A DNA stretch of 64,000 nucleotides from Ferruginibacter yonginensis (GTDB taxonomy: Bacteria > Bacteroidota > Bacteroidia > Chitinophagales > Chitinophagaceae): NCBI RefSeq assembly GCF_042651465.1, contig NZ_JBHSCZ010000002.1:186001-250000 (forward strand), written 5' to 3'. A model generated the notes under the pieces. It was not told the origin of the DNA, did no database searches, and worked only from the letters and a program-made list of their open reading frames with translations. Both the position numbers and the translations under genes were made by a program. Of the stretch, positions 24,041-32,883 are shown piece after piece. Within the stretch, counting starts at the first letter, position 1, and every line of letters begins with the position of its first letter.

Positions 24041-26899
24041 ATGCCTAAAAACAACTCCATACAATCAGTTTTAATTATCGGAAGCGGCCCTATTGTAATT
24101 GGCCAAGCCTGCGAATTTGATTACAGCGGCACACAAGCTGCCCGTAGCCTCAGAGAAGAGGGTATAAAAGTAATACTCATAAATAGCAACCCTGCTACTA
24201 TTATGACGGACCCGATGATGGCCGACAGGGTTTATTTATTGCCCCTTACACCTGAGAGCATTGAACAAATTTTAGAAGAAAACGATATTGATGCAGTACT
24301 ACCTACAATGGGTGGACAAACAGCCCTCAACCTTTGTAAAGAGGTTGATGAAATGGGCATTTGGGAAAAACACAACGTACAATTAATTGGGGTTGATATT
24401 AAAGCGATTGACAAAGCAGAAGATAGAGAAAAATTTCGCCAATGGATGATTCAAATGGGTATTCCTGTTTGTAAAGCACATATTGCCAACTCCTTTTTAG
24501 AAGGTAAAGAGTTTGCCCAAGAAATTGGTTACCCTTTGGTATTACGCCCTTCATTTACATTAGGCGGCAGTGGCGGCGGATTGGTATTTAAAAAAGAAGA
24601 ATTAGATGAAGCCCTCAACAATGCCCTTACAGCTAGCCCTATTCACGAAGTACTGGTTGAAAAAGCCATTATAGGTTGGAAAGAGTTTGAGTTAGAGCTC
24701 TTAAGAGATAATGCTGATAATGTAGCCATTATTTGTACGGTTGAAAATTTTGATCCAATGGGTGTGCATACCGGTGATAGTATTACCGTAGCACCTGCTA
24801 TGACGTTGAGCGACACTGCTTTTCAACTAATGCGTAACACAGCCATTTCAATGATGCGTAACCTCGGCAACTTCGCTGGTGGTTGTAATGTACAATTTGC
24901 TTTAAACCCCCATACCGAAGAATTGATTGTTGTGGAGATAAACCCACGTGTGAGCAGAAGCTCTGCTTTAGCAAGTAAAGCCACCGGTTACCCTATTGCA
25001 AAAATTGCTGCAAAATTAGCCATCGGTTATAATTTAGATGAATTACAAAATCAAATTACGCAATCAACCTCTGCTTATTTTGAACCTGCATTGGATTATG
25101 TAATTGTAAAAATACCTCGTTGGAATTTCGATAAATTTAAAGGTGCCAACGATACCCTAGGCTTTCAAATGAAAAGCGTTGGCGAAGTAATGGCTATTGG
25201 TCGCAACTTTGCCGAAGCGGTGCAAAAAGCTTGTGTGAGTTTAGAAAACGAAGCCGTAGGTTTAGGTTATTACGGTAAAAGTATGATGCACAGTGAGGAG
25301 TTAATTGAATACATTAAAACTCCGAAATGGGATCGTATTTTCAGAATTAAAGATGCCCTCATGGCTGGCGTTAGCGTTAAACGTATTTGCGAAAGCACTT
25401 TAATTGATCGTTGGTTTATTTACCAAATTCAAAAAATTTGTGAGGTTGAAAAAGCCATTGCACTGCATACCATTAACAGCATACCTGAAGATTTAATAAG
25501 AACAGCTAAAAACATTGGTTTTACAGATGAACAAATGGTACGCATTATGAAAGATGGTACCGATGAAATGCTGTACGAAAAAAGAAAAGCTTTAGGCATA
25601 ACAAGAGTATACAAAATGGTGGATACATGTAGTGCCGAGTTTGAAGCAAAAACACCCTACTTCTACTCTACTTTTGAAACGCCTATTACCAATATTCATA
25701 ACAGCAACGAAGGTTTTGCAGCTTCAAACGAATCCATCGTTAGCAATAAACAAAAAGTAATTGTATTAGGTAGCGGCCCTAACCGTATTGGCCAAGGTAT
25801 TGAGTTTGACTACTGTTGTGTACACGGTTTATTGGCAATTAAAGAAGCTGGTTTTGAGGCGATAATGGTAAACTGTAATCCCGAAACGGTTTCTACCGAT
25901 TTTGATATTGCTGATAAACTGTATTTTGAACCCGTTTTTTGGGAACATATTTGGGAAATTATTGAGCATGAAAAACCTTTGGGTGTAATTGTGCAGTTGG
26001 GTGGACAAACAGCCCTCAAACTAGCGAAGCGTTTACATGAAAAAGGTATCAACATCATCGGTACATCTTTCGACAATATGGATATTGCTGAAGATAGAGG
26101 TCGCTTTAGCGATATGCTCAAAGCGTTACAAATACCTTACCCTAAGTATGGTACGGCTTACACTACTGATGATGCTATTGAAGTAGCGAAAGAAGTAGGG
26201 TACCCTGTACTCGTAAGACCAAGTTATGTATTAGGCGGACAGCGCATGCGTATAGTAATAAACGATGATGAATTGGAAAGTGGCGTATTGAGTTTATTGA
26301 AACATTTACCGGGTAATAAAATTTTAATTGATCACTTTTTAGACAGGTGTCAAGAAGCAGAAATAGATGCCATTTTTGATGGTACCAATTTTCATGTAAT
26401 GGGGTTAATGGAACATATTGAACCTGCAGGTATTCATAGTGGCGATAGCAATGCTGTTTTACCGCAATTTAATTTATCGCCACTCATTGTGCATACTATG
26501 GAAGAGTATGCTGAAAAAATAGCACGAGCACTCAATATTAAAGGGTTAATCAATATTCAATTTGCCATTAAAGATGGTAATATATATGTAATTGAAGCCA
26601 ACCCACGTGCAAGTAGAACAACGCCGTTTATTGCAAAAGCATATGGTATTCCTTATTTAAATGTTGCTACCAAAGTAATGCTAGGTGTGGCCACTCTAAA
26701 AGATTTTAGTTTCGAAAAAAACTTACAAGGTTTTGCTATAAAAGAACCGGTATTTTCATTCAACAAATTCCCTGGTGTAAACAAAGAGTTAGGTCCAGAA
26801 ATGAAGAGTACAGGCGAAGCCATTCGATTTATTAAAGATTTAAAAGATCCTTATTTTAGACAATTATACAGGGAACGTAGTATGCATTTAAGCAAATAA
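24041..26899 (+). CDS. carB: carbamoyl-phosphate synthase large subunit, without allosteric domain
   Basis: Makes carbamoyl phosphate from bicarbonate, ammonia (from CarA) and two ATP, for arginine and pyrimidines. Two homologous ATP-grasp halves are present: the first opens PKNNSIQSVLIIGSGPIVIGQ, the second from about residue 565 with KQKVIVLGSGPNRIGQGIEF; each has its NPRxSRxxA block. The protein ends at about 952 residues (YFRQLYRERSMHLSK), roughly 120 short of the E. coli enzyme, because the C-terminal MGS-like domain that binds UMP, IMP and ornithine is absent. The coding sequence is otherwise intact and followed by a strong terminator, so this is not a frameshift. carA is not adjacent. 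Confidence 0.96.
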   Translation: MPKNNSIQSVLIIGSGPIVIGQACEFDYSGTQAARSLREEGIKVILINSNPATIMTDPMMADRVYLLPLTPESIEQILEENDIDAVLPTMGGQTALNLCKEVDEMGIWEKHNVQLIGVDIKAIDKAEDREKFRQWMIQMGIPVCKAHIANSFLEGKEFAQEIGYPLVLRPSFTLGGSGGGLVFKKEELDEALNNALTASPIHEVLVEKAIIGWKEFELELLRDNADNVAIICTVENFDPMGVHTGDSITVAPAMTLSDTAFQLMRNTAISMMRNLGNFAGGCNVQFALNPHTEELIVVEINPRVSRSSALASKATGYPIAKIAAKLAIGYNLDELQNQITQSTSAYFEPALDYVIVKIPRWNFDKFKGANDTLGFQMKSVGEVMAIGRNFAEAVQKACVSLENEAVGLGYYGKSMMHSEELIEYIKTPKWDRIFRIKDALMAGVSVKRICESTLIDRWFIYQIQKICEVEKAIALHTINSIPEDLIRTAKNIGFTDEQMVRIMKDGTDEMLYEKRKALGITRVYKMVDTCSAEFEAKTPYFYSTFETPITNIHNSNEGFAASNESIVSNKQKVIVLGSGPNRIGQGIEFDYCCVHGLLAIKEAGFEAIMVNCNPETVSTDFDIADKLYFEPVFWEHIWEIIEHEKPLGVIVQLGGQTALKLAKRLHEKGINIIGTSFDNMDIAEDRGRFSDMLKALQIPYPKYGTAYTTDDAIEVAKEVGYPVLVRPSYVLGGQRMRIVINDDELESGVLSLLKHLPGNKILIDHFLDRCQEAEIDAIFDGTNFHVMGLMEHIEPAGIHSGDSNAVLPQFNLSPLIVHTMEEYAEKIARALNIKGLINIQFAIKDGNIYVIEANPRASRTTPFIAKAYGIPYLNVATKVMLGVATLKDFSFEKNLQGFAIKEPVFSFNKFPGVNKELGPEMKSTGEAIRFIKDLKDPYFRQLYRERSMHLSK

Positions 26900-26910
26900 G
26901 TAACTAAATT

Positions 26911-26942
26911 AAAAAGCCCTCAACAAATGTTGAGGGCTTTTT
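26911..26942. terminator. bidirectional rho-independent terminator after carB
   Basis: AAAAAGCCCTCAAC pairs with GTTGAGGGCTTTTT around a 4-base loop. The A-tract makes it work for the convergent small membrane protein gene as well. Confidence 0.93.
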
Positions 26943-26948
26943 AATAAT

Positions 26949-27212
26949 TTATAAATCAATATCTGCATCAGGTAGTTTATCTAAATAATTTTTAACCACA
27001 AAGTAAGCTGTTAAAGCACAACCCCATGCAATTAACAACCAACTAATAGTATTATCCATACCAAAAATAATAATACCAATAATACCACCAATAACTTCAG
27101 CAGCTATCCAAGCAATTACCAATGTTAAGCGCCATTTGCCAGCGGCTTCGCCTTTACGTAAAGCAAGGTTACCAATTTGGTAAGCTAAAAATATTAAAAC
27201 TAAAATATCCAC
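26949..27212 (-). CDS. small membrane protein
   Basis: An 87-residue protein of unknown function with about three hydrophobic helices (residues 2-14, 28-50 and 55-73; the second contains the Gly/Ile-rich AAEVIGGIIGIIIFG) and an acidic C-terminus DADIDL. It starts nine bases after the PfkB kinase stop and is surely co-transcribed with it. No recognisable family. Confidence 0.6.
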   Translation of the reverse strand: MDILVLIFLAYQIGNLALRKGEAAGKWRLTLVIAWIAAEVIGGIIGIIIFGMDNTISWLLIAWGCALTAYFVVKNYLDKLPDADIDL

Positions 27213-27221
27213 TTTGGTAGG

Positions 27222-28145
27222 TTAAACTAAATCAATATCAAAATTAACCAATTGTACAAATGCAGCTATACGGTCATCAATATCTGCTTTTGTAATTTCT
27301 TTCAAACGTTCTGGACCAAATTTTTCTACACAAAAGCTAGCCATTGCACTTCCTACAATAATAGCGGTTTTCATGTTTTCAAAACTAATGTCTTTTGTTT
27401 TTGCTAAATGTCCAATAAAACCTCCAGCAAAGGTATCGCCGGCACCAGTTGGGTCAAATACTTCTTCTAATGGTAATGCTGGCGCAAAAAACACATGGTT
27501 TTCGTGGAATAACAAAGCACCATGTTCGCCTTTTTTAATAATTAAAAAGCCAGGGCCCATTTCCATTATTTTTTTAGCCGCTTTTACTAAAGAAATTTCG
27601 CCACTTAATTGACGAGCCTCACCATCGTTCACCAATAACACATCTACATTTTTAAGCACTTCTTTGAGGTCATCCATTGCAATGTCCATCCAAAAATTCA
27701 TGGTATCCATTACAATCAGCTTTGGCCTTTTTTTGAGTTGGTTAATTACACTCAATTGTAATTTAGGCATCAAATTACCGAGCATTAAAAACTCAGCGCC
27801 TTGGTAACTATCAGGTATAATCGGGTTAAAATCTTCTAATACATTAAGGTCAGTTACCAATGTATCTCTCGAGTTCATATCAATATGATACTTACCACTC
27901 CAAAAAAACGATTTTTTATCTTTTACAATTTCAACACCATCTAACTCAACACCTCTTTTGGTTAGTTCGTCCATTTCTTCTTGCGGAAAATCGTAACCTA
28001 CAATAGACACTTGTTGAATAGGTTTTACAAAATTAGCTGCCGCATAAGCCACATAAGTAGCTGAGCCTCCAATTATTTTATCTACTTTGCCAAAGGGCGT
28101 TTCAATTGCATCGAAAGCCATGGTGCCAACCGTAATTAATGACAT
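27222..28145 (-). CDS. PfkB-family sugar/nucleoside kinase
   Basis: Ribokinase-fold kinase of 307 residues. It has the substrate-side GGSATYVAYAAANF near residue 26, the phosphate-binding VFDPTGAGDTFAGGF (catalytic Asp in GAGD) near residue 235, and the LVNDGEARQL block. The frame stays open to 28298, but the extra 51 residues do not look like protein of this family, and a perfect TATTTTTG (28184-28191) lies 38 bases before ATG 28145, so that start is chosen. Substrate cannot be assigned; ribose, adenosine or a sugar-nucleoside are all plausible. Confidence 0.88.
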   Translation of the reverse strand: MSLITVGTMAFDAIETPFGKVDKIIGGSATYVAYAAANFVKPIQQVSIVGYDFPQEEMDELTKRGVELDGVEIVKDKKSFFWSGKYHIDMNSRDTLVTDLNVLEDFNPIIPDSYQGAEFLMLGNLMPKLQLSVINQLKKRPKLIVMDTMNFWMDIAMDDLKEVLKNVDVLLVNDGEARQLSGEISLVKAAKKIMEMGPGFLIIKKGEHGALLFHENHVFFAPALPLEEVFDPTGAGDTFAGGFIGHLAKTKDISFENMKTAIIVGSAMASFCVEKFGPERLKEITKADIDDRIAAFVQLVNFDIDLV

Positions 28146-28183
28146 GGTATTAAATTTGTAGTTTTGAATATTAAAAAACGCTG

Positions 28184-28191
28184 CAAAAATA
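28184..28191 (-). promoter_or_regulatory. -7 element TATTTTTG for the PfkB kinase
   Basis: An exact match on the minus strand, giving a leader of roughly 35 bases before ATG 28145. Confidence 0.55.
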
Positions 28192-28284
28192 GAGAATAAA
28201 AAATGCTTAACCCATATTTTTTGCCAATTAAAGCGTTTTGTTTTAAATGATGCTTTTCCCCCATAAATAAAAAATCTTATTACT

Positions 28285-28893
28285 ATGTTGTTACACATTC
28301 ATCCTGATAATCCGCAACCAAGGCTCATAAAGCAACTTGCTGAATGTTTGTTAGATGGTGGTATCATCATTTACCCAACTGATACAATTTATGGTATTGG
28401 CTGTAGTATTGGGCAACCAAAAGCCATTGAAAAAATATGTGCCATTAAAAATGTTGACCCTGCAAAAGCCCAGCTTTCATTTATTTGTAAAGATTTAAGC
28501 CACCTCAGTGATTATACCAAAAGTATTGATACGCCATTGTACCGAATGCTCAAAAGTCATTTGCCGGGGCCTTTTACCTTTATTTTACCTGCTAGTAAAC
28601 AAGTACCAAAAATTTTACAAAGCAAAAAATCTACCATAGGGTTAAGGGTACCCAATAGTAATATATGTTTAGCATTAGGTGAAGCCACAGGTTTTCCTAT
28701 ACTAAGTGCTTCATTGCCTGGCGATATGGTTGAAGATTATACTGACCCTGACATAATCTTCGAAAATTTTAAAAACAAGGTTGATTTTGTTATTGATGGT
28801 GGTATTGGCGGTATGGTACCTTCAACCGTGGTTGATTGTACTTCAGATGATTGGGTAGTAACTCGACAAGGACTTGGTATTTTTGAGCAATAG
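28285..28893 (+). CDS. Sua5/YciO/YrdC-family protein (YciO-like)
   Basis: Relative of threonylcarbamoyl-AMP synthase (t6A tRNA modification). The fold shows GGIIIYPTDTIYGIGC at residues 25-40, the nucleotide-binding KNVDPAKAQLSFICKD, GPFTFILPAS and STIGLRVPN. It resembles the YciO branch rather than true Sua5/TsaC (SAS in place of SAN, and no C-terminal Sua5 domain), so the precise function is not certain. Length of 202 residues is normal for YciO. Confidence 0.8.
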   Translation: MLLHIHPDNPQPRLIKQLAECLLDGGIIIYPTDTIYGIGCSIGQPKAIEKICAIKNVDPAKAQLSFICKDLSHLSDYTKSIDTPLYRMLKSHLPGPFTFILPASKQVPKILQSKKSTIGLRVPNSNICLALGEATGFPILSASLPGDMVEDYTDPDIIFENFKNKVDFVIDGGIGGMVPSTVVDCTSDDWVVTRQGLGIFEQ

Positions 28894-28930
28894 TGAATAA
28901 AAAATTTGTCGTAAAAACACTAAAAAAACA

Positions 28931-28944
28931 CTAATATACGTTAG
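28931..28944 (+). promoter_or_regulatory. palindromic operator over the paaR promoter
   Basis: CTAATATACGTTAG shares the frame CTAAnAnnCGTTAG with CTAACAATCGTTAG at 30643-30656. It overlaps the first three bases of the -7 element of the TetR gene, as expected for autorepression. Similar to the CNAACG-n2-CGTTNG palindrome I recall for Thermus PaaR. Confidence 0.6.
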
Positions 28945-28949
28945 TTTTG
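28942..28949 (+). promoter_or_regulatory. -7 element TAGTTTTG for the TetR gene
   Basis: An exact TAnnTTTG match, nine bases before ATG 28959, overlapping the operator palindrome. It includes part of an in-frame TTG (28947) that would be a wrong start. Confidence 0.6.
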
Positions 28950-28958
28950 TTGTTGATT

Positions 28959-29549
28959 ATGGCTAAAATTAAAGTAGTTACCAACGGTACTAAAAAAGAT
29001 ATTATTTTAAATAGTGCCGCTGCAATATTTAAAAGAAAAGGATACAGAGCTGCCTCTTTAAGAGAGTTGGCTGATGCCGTTGGGGTAGAAGCACCCAGCT
29101 TGTACAACCATATTGGCTCAAAAGCAGAGTTGCTGCAAGACATTTGCTTTGAAGTAGCTACTGATTATACCAACCATTTAAAAATAGTTGTTGAAAGCAA
29201 TGCAAAAGTTATTGATAAACTAGCCGTTATTATTCGCTTTCATGTACGCAAGTTATCTACTGATTTTGATAAAGTATACGTATCTGACCACGAATGGAAA
29301 CAGTTACCTCAAAAGCAATTAGAAACTTTTTTAGCTTCTAGAAAAGCTTATGAGAAAAGCCTTATTGAGTTGGTTGAACAAGGCATTGCTCAAAAAGAAT
29401 TAAAAAACCATTTTCCTAGTATTACAGTATTAACAATACTTTCAGCGGTTCGTGGCTTAGAGTTGCGACAAAGGCATAAAAGTGAATTTAGTATAGAGGA
29501 GCTTGAAAACACCATGATTGATTTATTACTAAACGGCATAAAAAAATAA
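28959..29549 (+). CDS. TetR/AcrR-family regulator, probable PaaR
   Basis: A 196-residue transcription factor. An N-terminal helix-turn-helix occupies about residues 8-60 (KDIILNSAAAIFKRKGYRAA then LRELADAVGVEAPSLYNHIG), the classic TetR layout; the C-terminal ligand-binding domain has the HWRxxxLP-like DHEWKQLPQKQLETFLASRK of FadR/PaaR relatives. It sits directly upstream of paaE with two bases between, and identical-pattern palindromes precede both it and paaA. By analogy the effector should be phenylacetyl-CoA, relieving repression when the substrate is present; that is inference. The gene name is not used because direct homology cannot be checked here. Confidence 0.85.
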   Translation: MAKIKVVTNGTKKDIILNSAAAIFKRKGYRAASLRELADAVGVEAPSLYNHIGSKAELLQDICFEVATDYTNHLKIVVESNAKVIDKLAVIIRFHVRKLSTDFDKVYVSDHEWKQLPQKQLETFLASRKAYEKSLIELVEQGIAQKELKNHFPSITVLTILSAVRGLELRQRHKSEFSIEELENTMIDLLLNGIKK

Positions 29550-29551
29550 CA

Positions 29552-30619
29552 ATGGCTTCGCATTTTCATGCTATAAAGGTTAAAGAAGTAATTAGGGAAA
29601 CGCCTGAATGTGTATCCATTAGTTTTGATATACCCGAACATTTACAAACAGTTTTTCAATATAAAGAAGGGCAAAACATTACCATTAAAACGACCATTAA
29701 CCAACAAGATGTTCGTCGATCGTATTCCATTTGCAATGCTCCTTACGAAAATCAATTAAAGGTTGCCATTAAAAAAACAACGGGTGGTCTTTTTTCAACC
29801 TACGCCAACGAACATATTAAGGCTGGCGATGTTTTAGAAATTATGCCGCCTACAGGCAGGTTTACGGCAAAAAATACCACAGGTAATTTTTTAGCTATTG
29901 CTGCAGGTAGTGGTATTACGCCTATAATGTCCATTATTAAGCATACGCTTAAAACCCAGCCCAATAGCCATTTTACATTAATTTATGGCAATAAAAGCAG
30001 GGGGTCCATCATCTTTTTTGAAGAAATAGAATCACTCAAAAACAAATACATGAACCGCTTTGTTTGTGTAAATGTGTTGAGTAAAGAAAGAACAGATGCT
30101 GATATCAATTATGGCAGAATAGATGCTGAAAAATTAAACGCTCTTACACCACTTATTCAGTTTGAAAAAATGAATGATGTGTACATTTGCGGACCAGAAG
30201 CTATGATATTTTCAGCAGCCGATTTTTTAGAACACAAAGGCATTTCAAAAAATAATATTCATTTCGAACTTTTTACAACACCAGGCCAAGCAAAACAACA
30301 AAGCAGCGAAACCCTTGCACAAAAACAAGTAGGCCCTACCAGTAACATTACGGTAAGGCTCGATGGTCGTACGTTTGAATTTGATTTACCGCAAAACAGT
30401 CAAAATATTTTAGATGCTGCCCTAGCACAAGGTGCCGATTTGCCTTACGCTTGTAAAGGCGGTGTTTGCTGTACTTGCAGGGCCAAATTGTTAGAAGGAC
30501 AGGTAAAAATGGATGTAAATTATGCCCTCGAGGCTGATGAAGTGGCACAAGGTTTTATATTAACTTGTCAAAGTCACCCATTAACAGAAAAAGTAATTAT
30601 TGATTTCGATATAAAATAA
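29552..30619 (+). CDS. paaE: 1,2-phenylacetyl-CoA epoxidase, reductase subunit PaaE
   Basis: Carries electrons from NADPH to the PaaABC di-iron epoxidase. Domains: FAD-binding ferredoxin-reductase type (residues 5-105, with RRSYSICNAPYE), NAD-binding (residues 110-235, LAIAAGSGITPIMSI and VYICGPEAMI), and a C-terminal plant-type 2Fe-2S ferredoxin (residues 265-355) with the cluster cysteines in YACKGGVCCTC and a last one in FILTCQ. Length of 355 residues matches the family. It is the first structural gene after the TetR regulator and lies upstream of its own operator-bearing gap. Confidence 0.94.
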   Translation: MASHFHAIKVKEVIRETPECVSISFDIPEHLQTVFQYKEGQNITIKTTINQQDVRRSYSICNAPYENQLKVAIKKTTGGLFSTYANEHIKAGDVLEIMPPTGRFTAKNTTGNFLAIAAGSGITPIMSIIKHTLKTQPNSHFTLIYGNKSRGSIIFFEEIESLKNKYMNRFVCVNVLSKERTDADINYGRIDAEKLNALTPLIQFEKMNDVYICGPEAMIFSAADFLEHKGISKNNIHFELFTTPGQAKQQSSETLAQKQVGPTSNITVRLDGRTFEFDLPQNSQNILDAALAQGADLPYACKGGVCCTCRAKLLEGQVKMDVNYALEADEVAQGFILTCQSHPLTEKVIIDFDIK

Positions 30620-30642
30620 ATGATAAAGTTTAGCCAAAAAAG

Positions 30643-30656
30643 CTAACAATCGTTAG
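30643..30656 (+). promoter_or_regulatory. palindromic operator before paaA
   Basis: CTAACAATCGTTAG is a near-perfect inverted repeat (CTAAC/GTTAG around AATC) located 10 bases upstream of the paaA -7 element, where a repressor would block RNA polymerase. It matches the palindrome over the TetR gene promoter at 10 of 14 positions. Confidence 0.65.
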
Positions 30657-30665
30657 TTTTTTTAC

Positions 30666-30673
30666 TAATTTTG
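30666..30673 (+). promoter_or_regulatory. -7 element TAATTTTG for paaABCD
   Basis: An exact TAnnTTTG match, 18 bases before ATG 30692. It contains the TTG (30671) that would otherwise look like the paaA start. Confidence 0.6.
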
Positions 30674-30691
30674 AATTATAAACACTTAGTG

Positions 30692-31642
30692 ATGATGCAA
30701 CTAGTAGATTTAGAAAAAGCGTTTCAAGCAAAAATTGACCAAGAAATTAAAATTGAGCCGAAAGATTGGATGCCCGATGCATATAGAAAAACAAATATCA
30801 GGCAAATTAGCCAACATGCCCATAGTGAAGTAATTGGTATGTTACCTGAGGGTAATTGGATCAGTCGTGCACCAAGCTTAAAACGTAAAGCCATTTTAAT
30901 AGCAAAAGTGCAAGATGAGGCTGGGCATGGGTTGTATCTGTATTCAGCTGCTGAAACTTTAGGGATGAGTAGGGAGCAAATGACCGAAGATTTACTCAGT
31001 GGTAAAGCAAAATATTCATCTATTTTCAACTACCCTACCCTTACTTGGGCCGATATGGGCGCTATTGGTTGGTTGGTAGATGGTGCCGCTATTTTAAACC
31101 AAGTTATGTTGTGCAGAACATCATACGGCCCTTATGCTCGTGCTAATGTGCGTATATGTAAAGAAGAAAGTTTTCACCAACGCCAAGGTTTTGAAACACT
31201 TATGGTATTGAGCCAAGGCACACCTGAGCAAAAAGCGATGTGTCAAGATGCTATAAACCGTTGGTGGTGGCCTGCTTTAATGATGTTTGGCCCAACAGAC
31301 AGCGAAAGTACCAATAGCGATACAAGTATTAAATGGAAAATTAAACGTAAAACCAACGATGAATTGCGCCAGCAATTTGTTGATATGGCCGTACAACAAG
31401 TAAAAGTGTTGGGCATGACACTGCCTGACCCCGATTTAAAATGGAACGAAGAACGCCAGCATTACGACTTTGGTGAAATTAATTGGACCGAATTTTGGAA
31501 CGTTGTAAAAGGCAATGGCCCTTGCAACAAACAACGTTTAGATGCTAAGAAAAAAGCACACGAAGAAGGTGCTTGGGTAAGAGCCGCTGCTGTGGCACAT
31601 GCACAAAAGAAAGCAGCACGTACTACTCAAAAAGTAGCTTAA
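30692..31642 (+). CDS. paaA: 1,2-phenylacetyl-CoA epoxidase, catalytic subunit PaaA
   Basis: Di-iron monooxygenase subunit that epoxidises the ring of phenylacetyl-CoA. About 316 residues, with the ferritin-like helices and iron ligands in VQDEAGHGLYLY and, later, ICKEESFHQRQGFE, which are the signature ExxH pairs. It opens MMQLVDLEKAFQAKI and the end is basic and Ala/Gln-rich. The TTG at 30671 lies inside the promoter element, so ATG 30692 (or 30695) is the start. Followed by paaB after 17 bases. Confidence 0.95.
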   Translation: MMQLVDLEKAFQAKIDQEIKIEPKDWMPDAYRKTNIRQISQHAHSEVIGMLPEGNWISRAPSLKRKAILIAKVQDEAGHGLYLYSAAETLGMSREQMTEDLLSGKAKYSSIFNYPTLTWADMGAIGWLVDGAAILNQVMLCRTSYGPYARANVRICKEESFHQRQGFETLMVLSQGTPEQKAMCQDAINRWWWPALMMFGPTDSESTNSDTSIKWKIKRKTNDELRQQFVDMAVQQVKVLGMTLPDPDLKWNEERQHYDFGEINWTEFWNVVKGNGPCNKQRLDAKKKAHEEGAWVRAAAVAHAQKKAARTTQKVA

Positions 31643-31659
31643 ATAATAAATAGTACACA

Positions 31660-32040
31660 ATGAACATCTCAATAAAAAAATGCTATTACGGCGATTTTGG
31701 TGGCGATAGCGAAAAAACAAGCAGCTACAATAACACAGATGCGGCTATCAAAAATGCACAAGAAGCATGGCCATTATGGGAAATTTTTATTCGCAGCAAA
31801 CAAGGGCTTGATCATAAACATGCCGGCAGTTTACATGCAGCGGATGCCAACATGGCTATGGAAAACGCAAGAGATGTATATACACGTAGGCAAGAAGGCG
31901 TAAGTATTTGGGTAGTGGAAAGTAAACATATACATGCTAGCAACCCAGATGATGCTGCGGCTTTATACGAACCTGCGGCTGATAAAATTTACCGTCACCC
32001 CACATTTTACGAAATACCCGACGAAGTGGGGCACATGTAA
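31660..32040 (+). CDS. paaB: 1,2-phenylacetyl-CoA epoxidase subunit PaaB
   Basis: Small structural subunit that joins PaaAC dimers. A 126-residue protein with two repeats of the family pattern: WPLWEIFIRSKQGLDHKHAGSLHAADANMAMENARDVYTRR and then VSIWVVESKHIHASNPDD, ending at DEVGHM. Length and position between paaA and paaC are canonical. Confidence 0.93.
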   Translation: MNISIKKCYYGDFGGDSEKTSSYNNTDAAIKNAQEAWPLWEIFIRSKQGLDHKHAGSLHAADANMAMENARDVYTRRQEGVSIWVVESKHIHASNPDDAAALYEPAADKIYRHPTFYEIPDEVGHM

Positions 32041-32063
32041 TTTATTTTGTAGAGATTGATTTT

Positions 32064-32081
32064 ATGCTCCGTTATGAGCAT
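32064..32081 (+). other. small intercistronic hairpin between paaB and paaC
   Basis: ATGCTC pairs with GAGCAT around a 6-base loop in the 58-base gap between paaB and paaC. No T-tract follows, so it is more likely an mRNA stability or processing element than a terminator. Confidence 0.35.
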
Positions 32082-32098
32082 TACACAAACATGGTATA

Positions 32099-32869
32099 AT
32101 GGAACAATCAAATAATGATCATACAGCTTTGGTTGATTATGTATTACACTTAGCTGATAATAATTTAATATTAACCCAACGCAACGCTGCATGGTGTGGC
32201 CATGGCCCTATTTTAGAGCAAGATATTGCTATTACAAATATTACGCTTGATTTAATTGGCCAAGCCCGAAACTTTTATCAATATGCAGCAACGCTCATAG
32301 GTGGCGATGCTACAGAAGATTCATTAGCATATTTACGCAATGAAAGGTCATTTAAAAATTGTTTATTAGTAGAACAACCCAACGGCGATTGGGCACAAAC
32401 CGTAACCAAACAGTTTTTTTACAGCGTTTACCAATTTTTATTATACGAACAGTTACAAAAAAGTAGTGATGAAACCCTTGCGGCCATAGCTGCCAAGTCG
32501 TTAAAAGAAGTTACTTACCATGTAACCTGGAGCAGCGATTGGGTGATACGCTTAGGCGATGGCACTACTGAAAGCCAACAACGCATGCAACAAGCCATTG
32601 ACAATTTATGGAACTACACCGGTGAGTTGTTTGAGCCTGCAGCTTACGAAAACAGTTTACACCAACAACAAATTGCACCTGCTATCGCAACTTTACAACC
32701 AGCTTGGTTACAAAAAGTAAAAGAGGTGTTCGCAGAAGCTACCTTAACCATTCCTGAAAATAGTTTTGTGCAAACTGGTGGCAAAAATGGTTTACATACT
32801 GAACAATTAGGTTATATATTAACAGAATTACAATATTTACAAAGAACCTATCCTGGGGCGAATTGGTAG
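32099..32869 (+). CDS. paaC: 1,2-phenylacetyl-CoA epoxidase subunit PaaC
   Basis: Structural partner of PaaA with the same ferritin-like fold. About 256 residues; family signatures include LADNNLILTQRNAAWCGHGPILEQDIAITN and LDLIGQARNFYQYA, followed by LKEVTYHVTWSSDWVIRLGDGT. The coding end reaches 32869, just ahead of paaD. Confidence 0.92.
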   Translation: MEQSNNDHTALVDYVLHLADNNLILTQRNAAWCGHGPILEQDIAITNITLDLIGQARNFYQYAATLIGGDATEDSLAYLRNERSFKNCLLVEQPNGDWAQTVTKQFFYSVYQFLLYEQLQKSSDETLAAIAAKSLKEVTYHVTWSSDWVIRLGDGTTESQQRMQQAIDNLWNYTGELFEPAAYENSLHQQQIAPAIATLQPAWLQKVKEVFAEATLTIPENSFVQTGGKNGLHTEQLGYILTELQYLQRTYPGANW

Positions 32870-32883
32870 TGCAGCATTTTACA

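Noticed and set aside
29390..29641. Minus-strand frame across the TetR/paaE junction
   Set aside because: Antisense of two well-supported genes with no distinguishing codon pattern.
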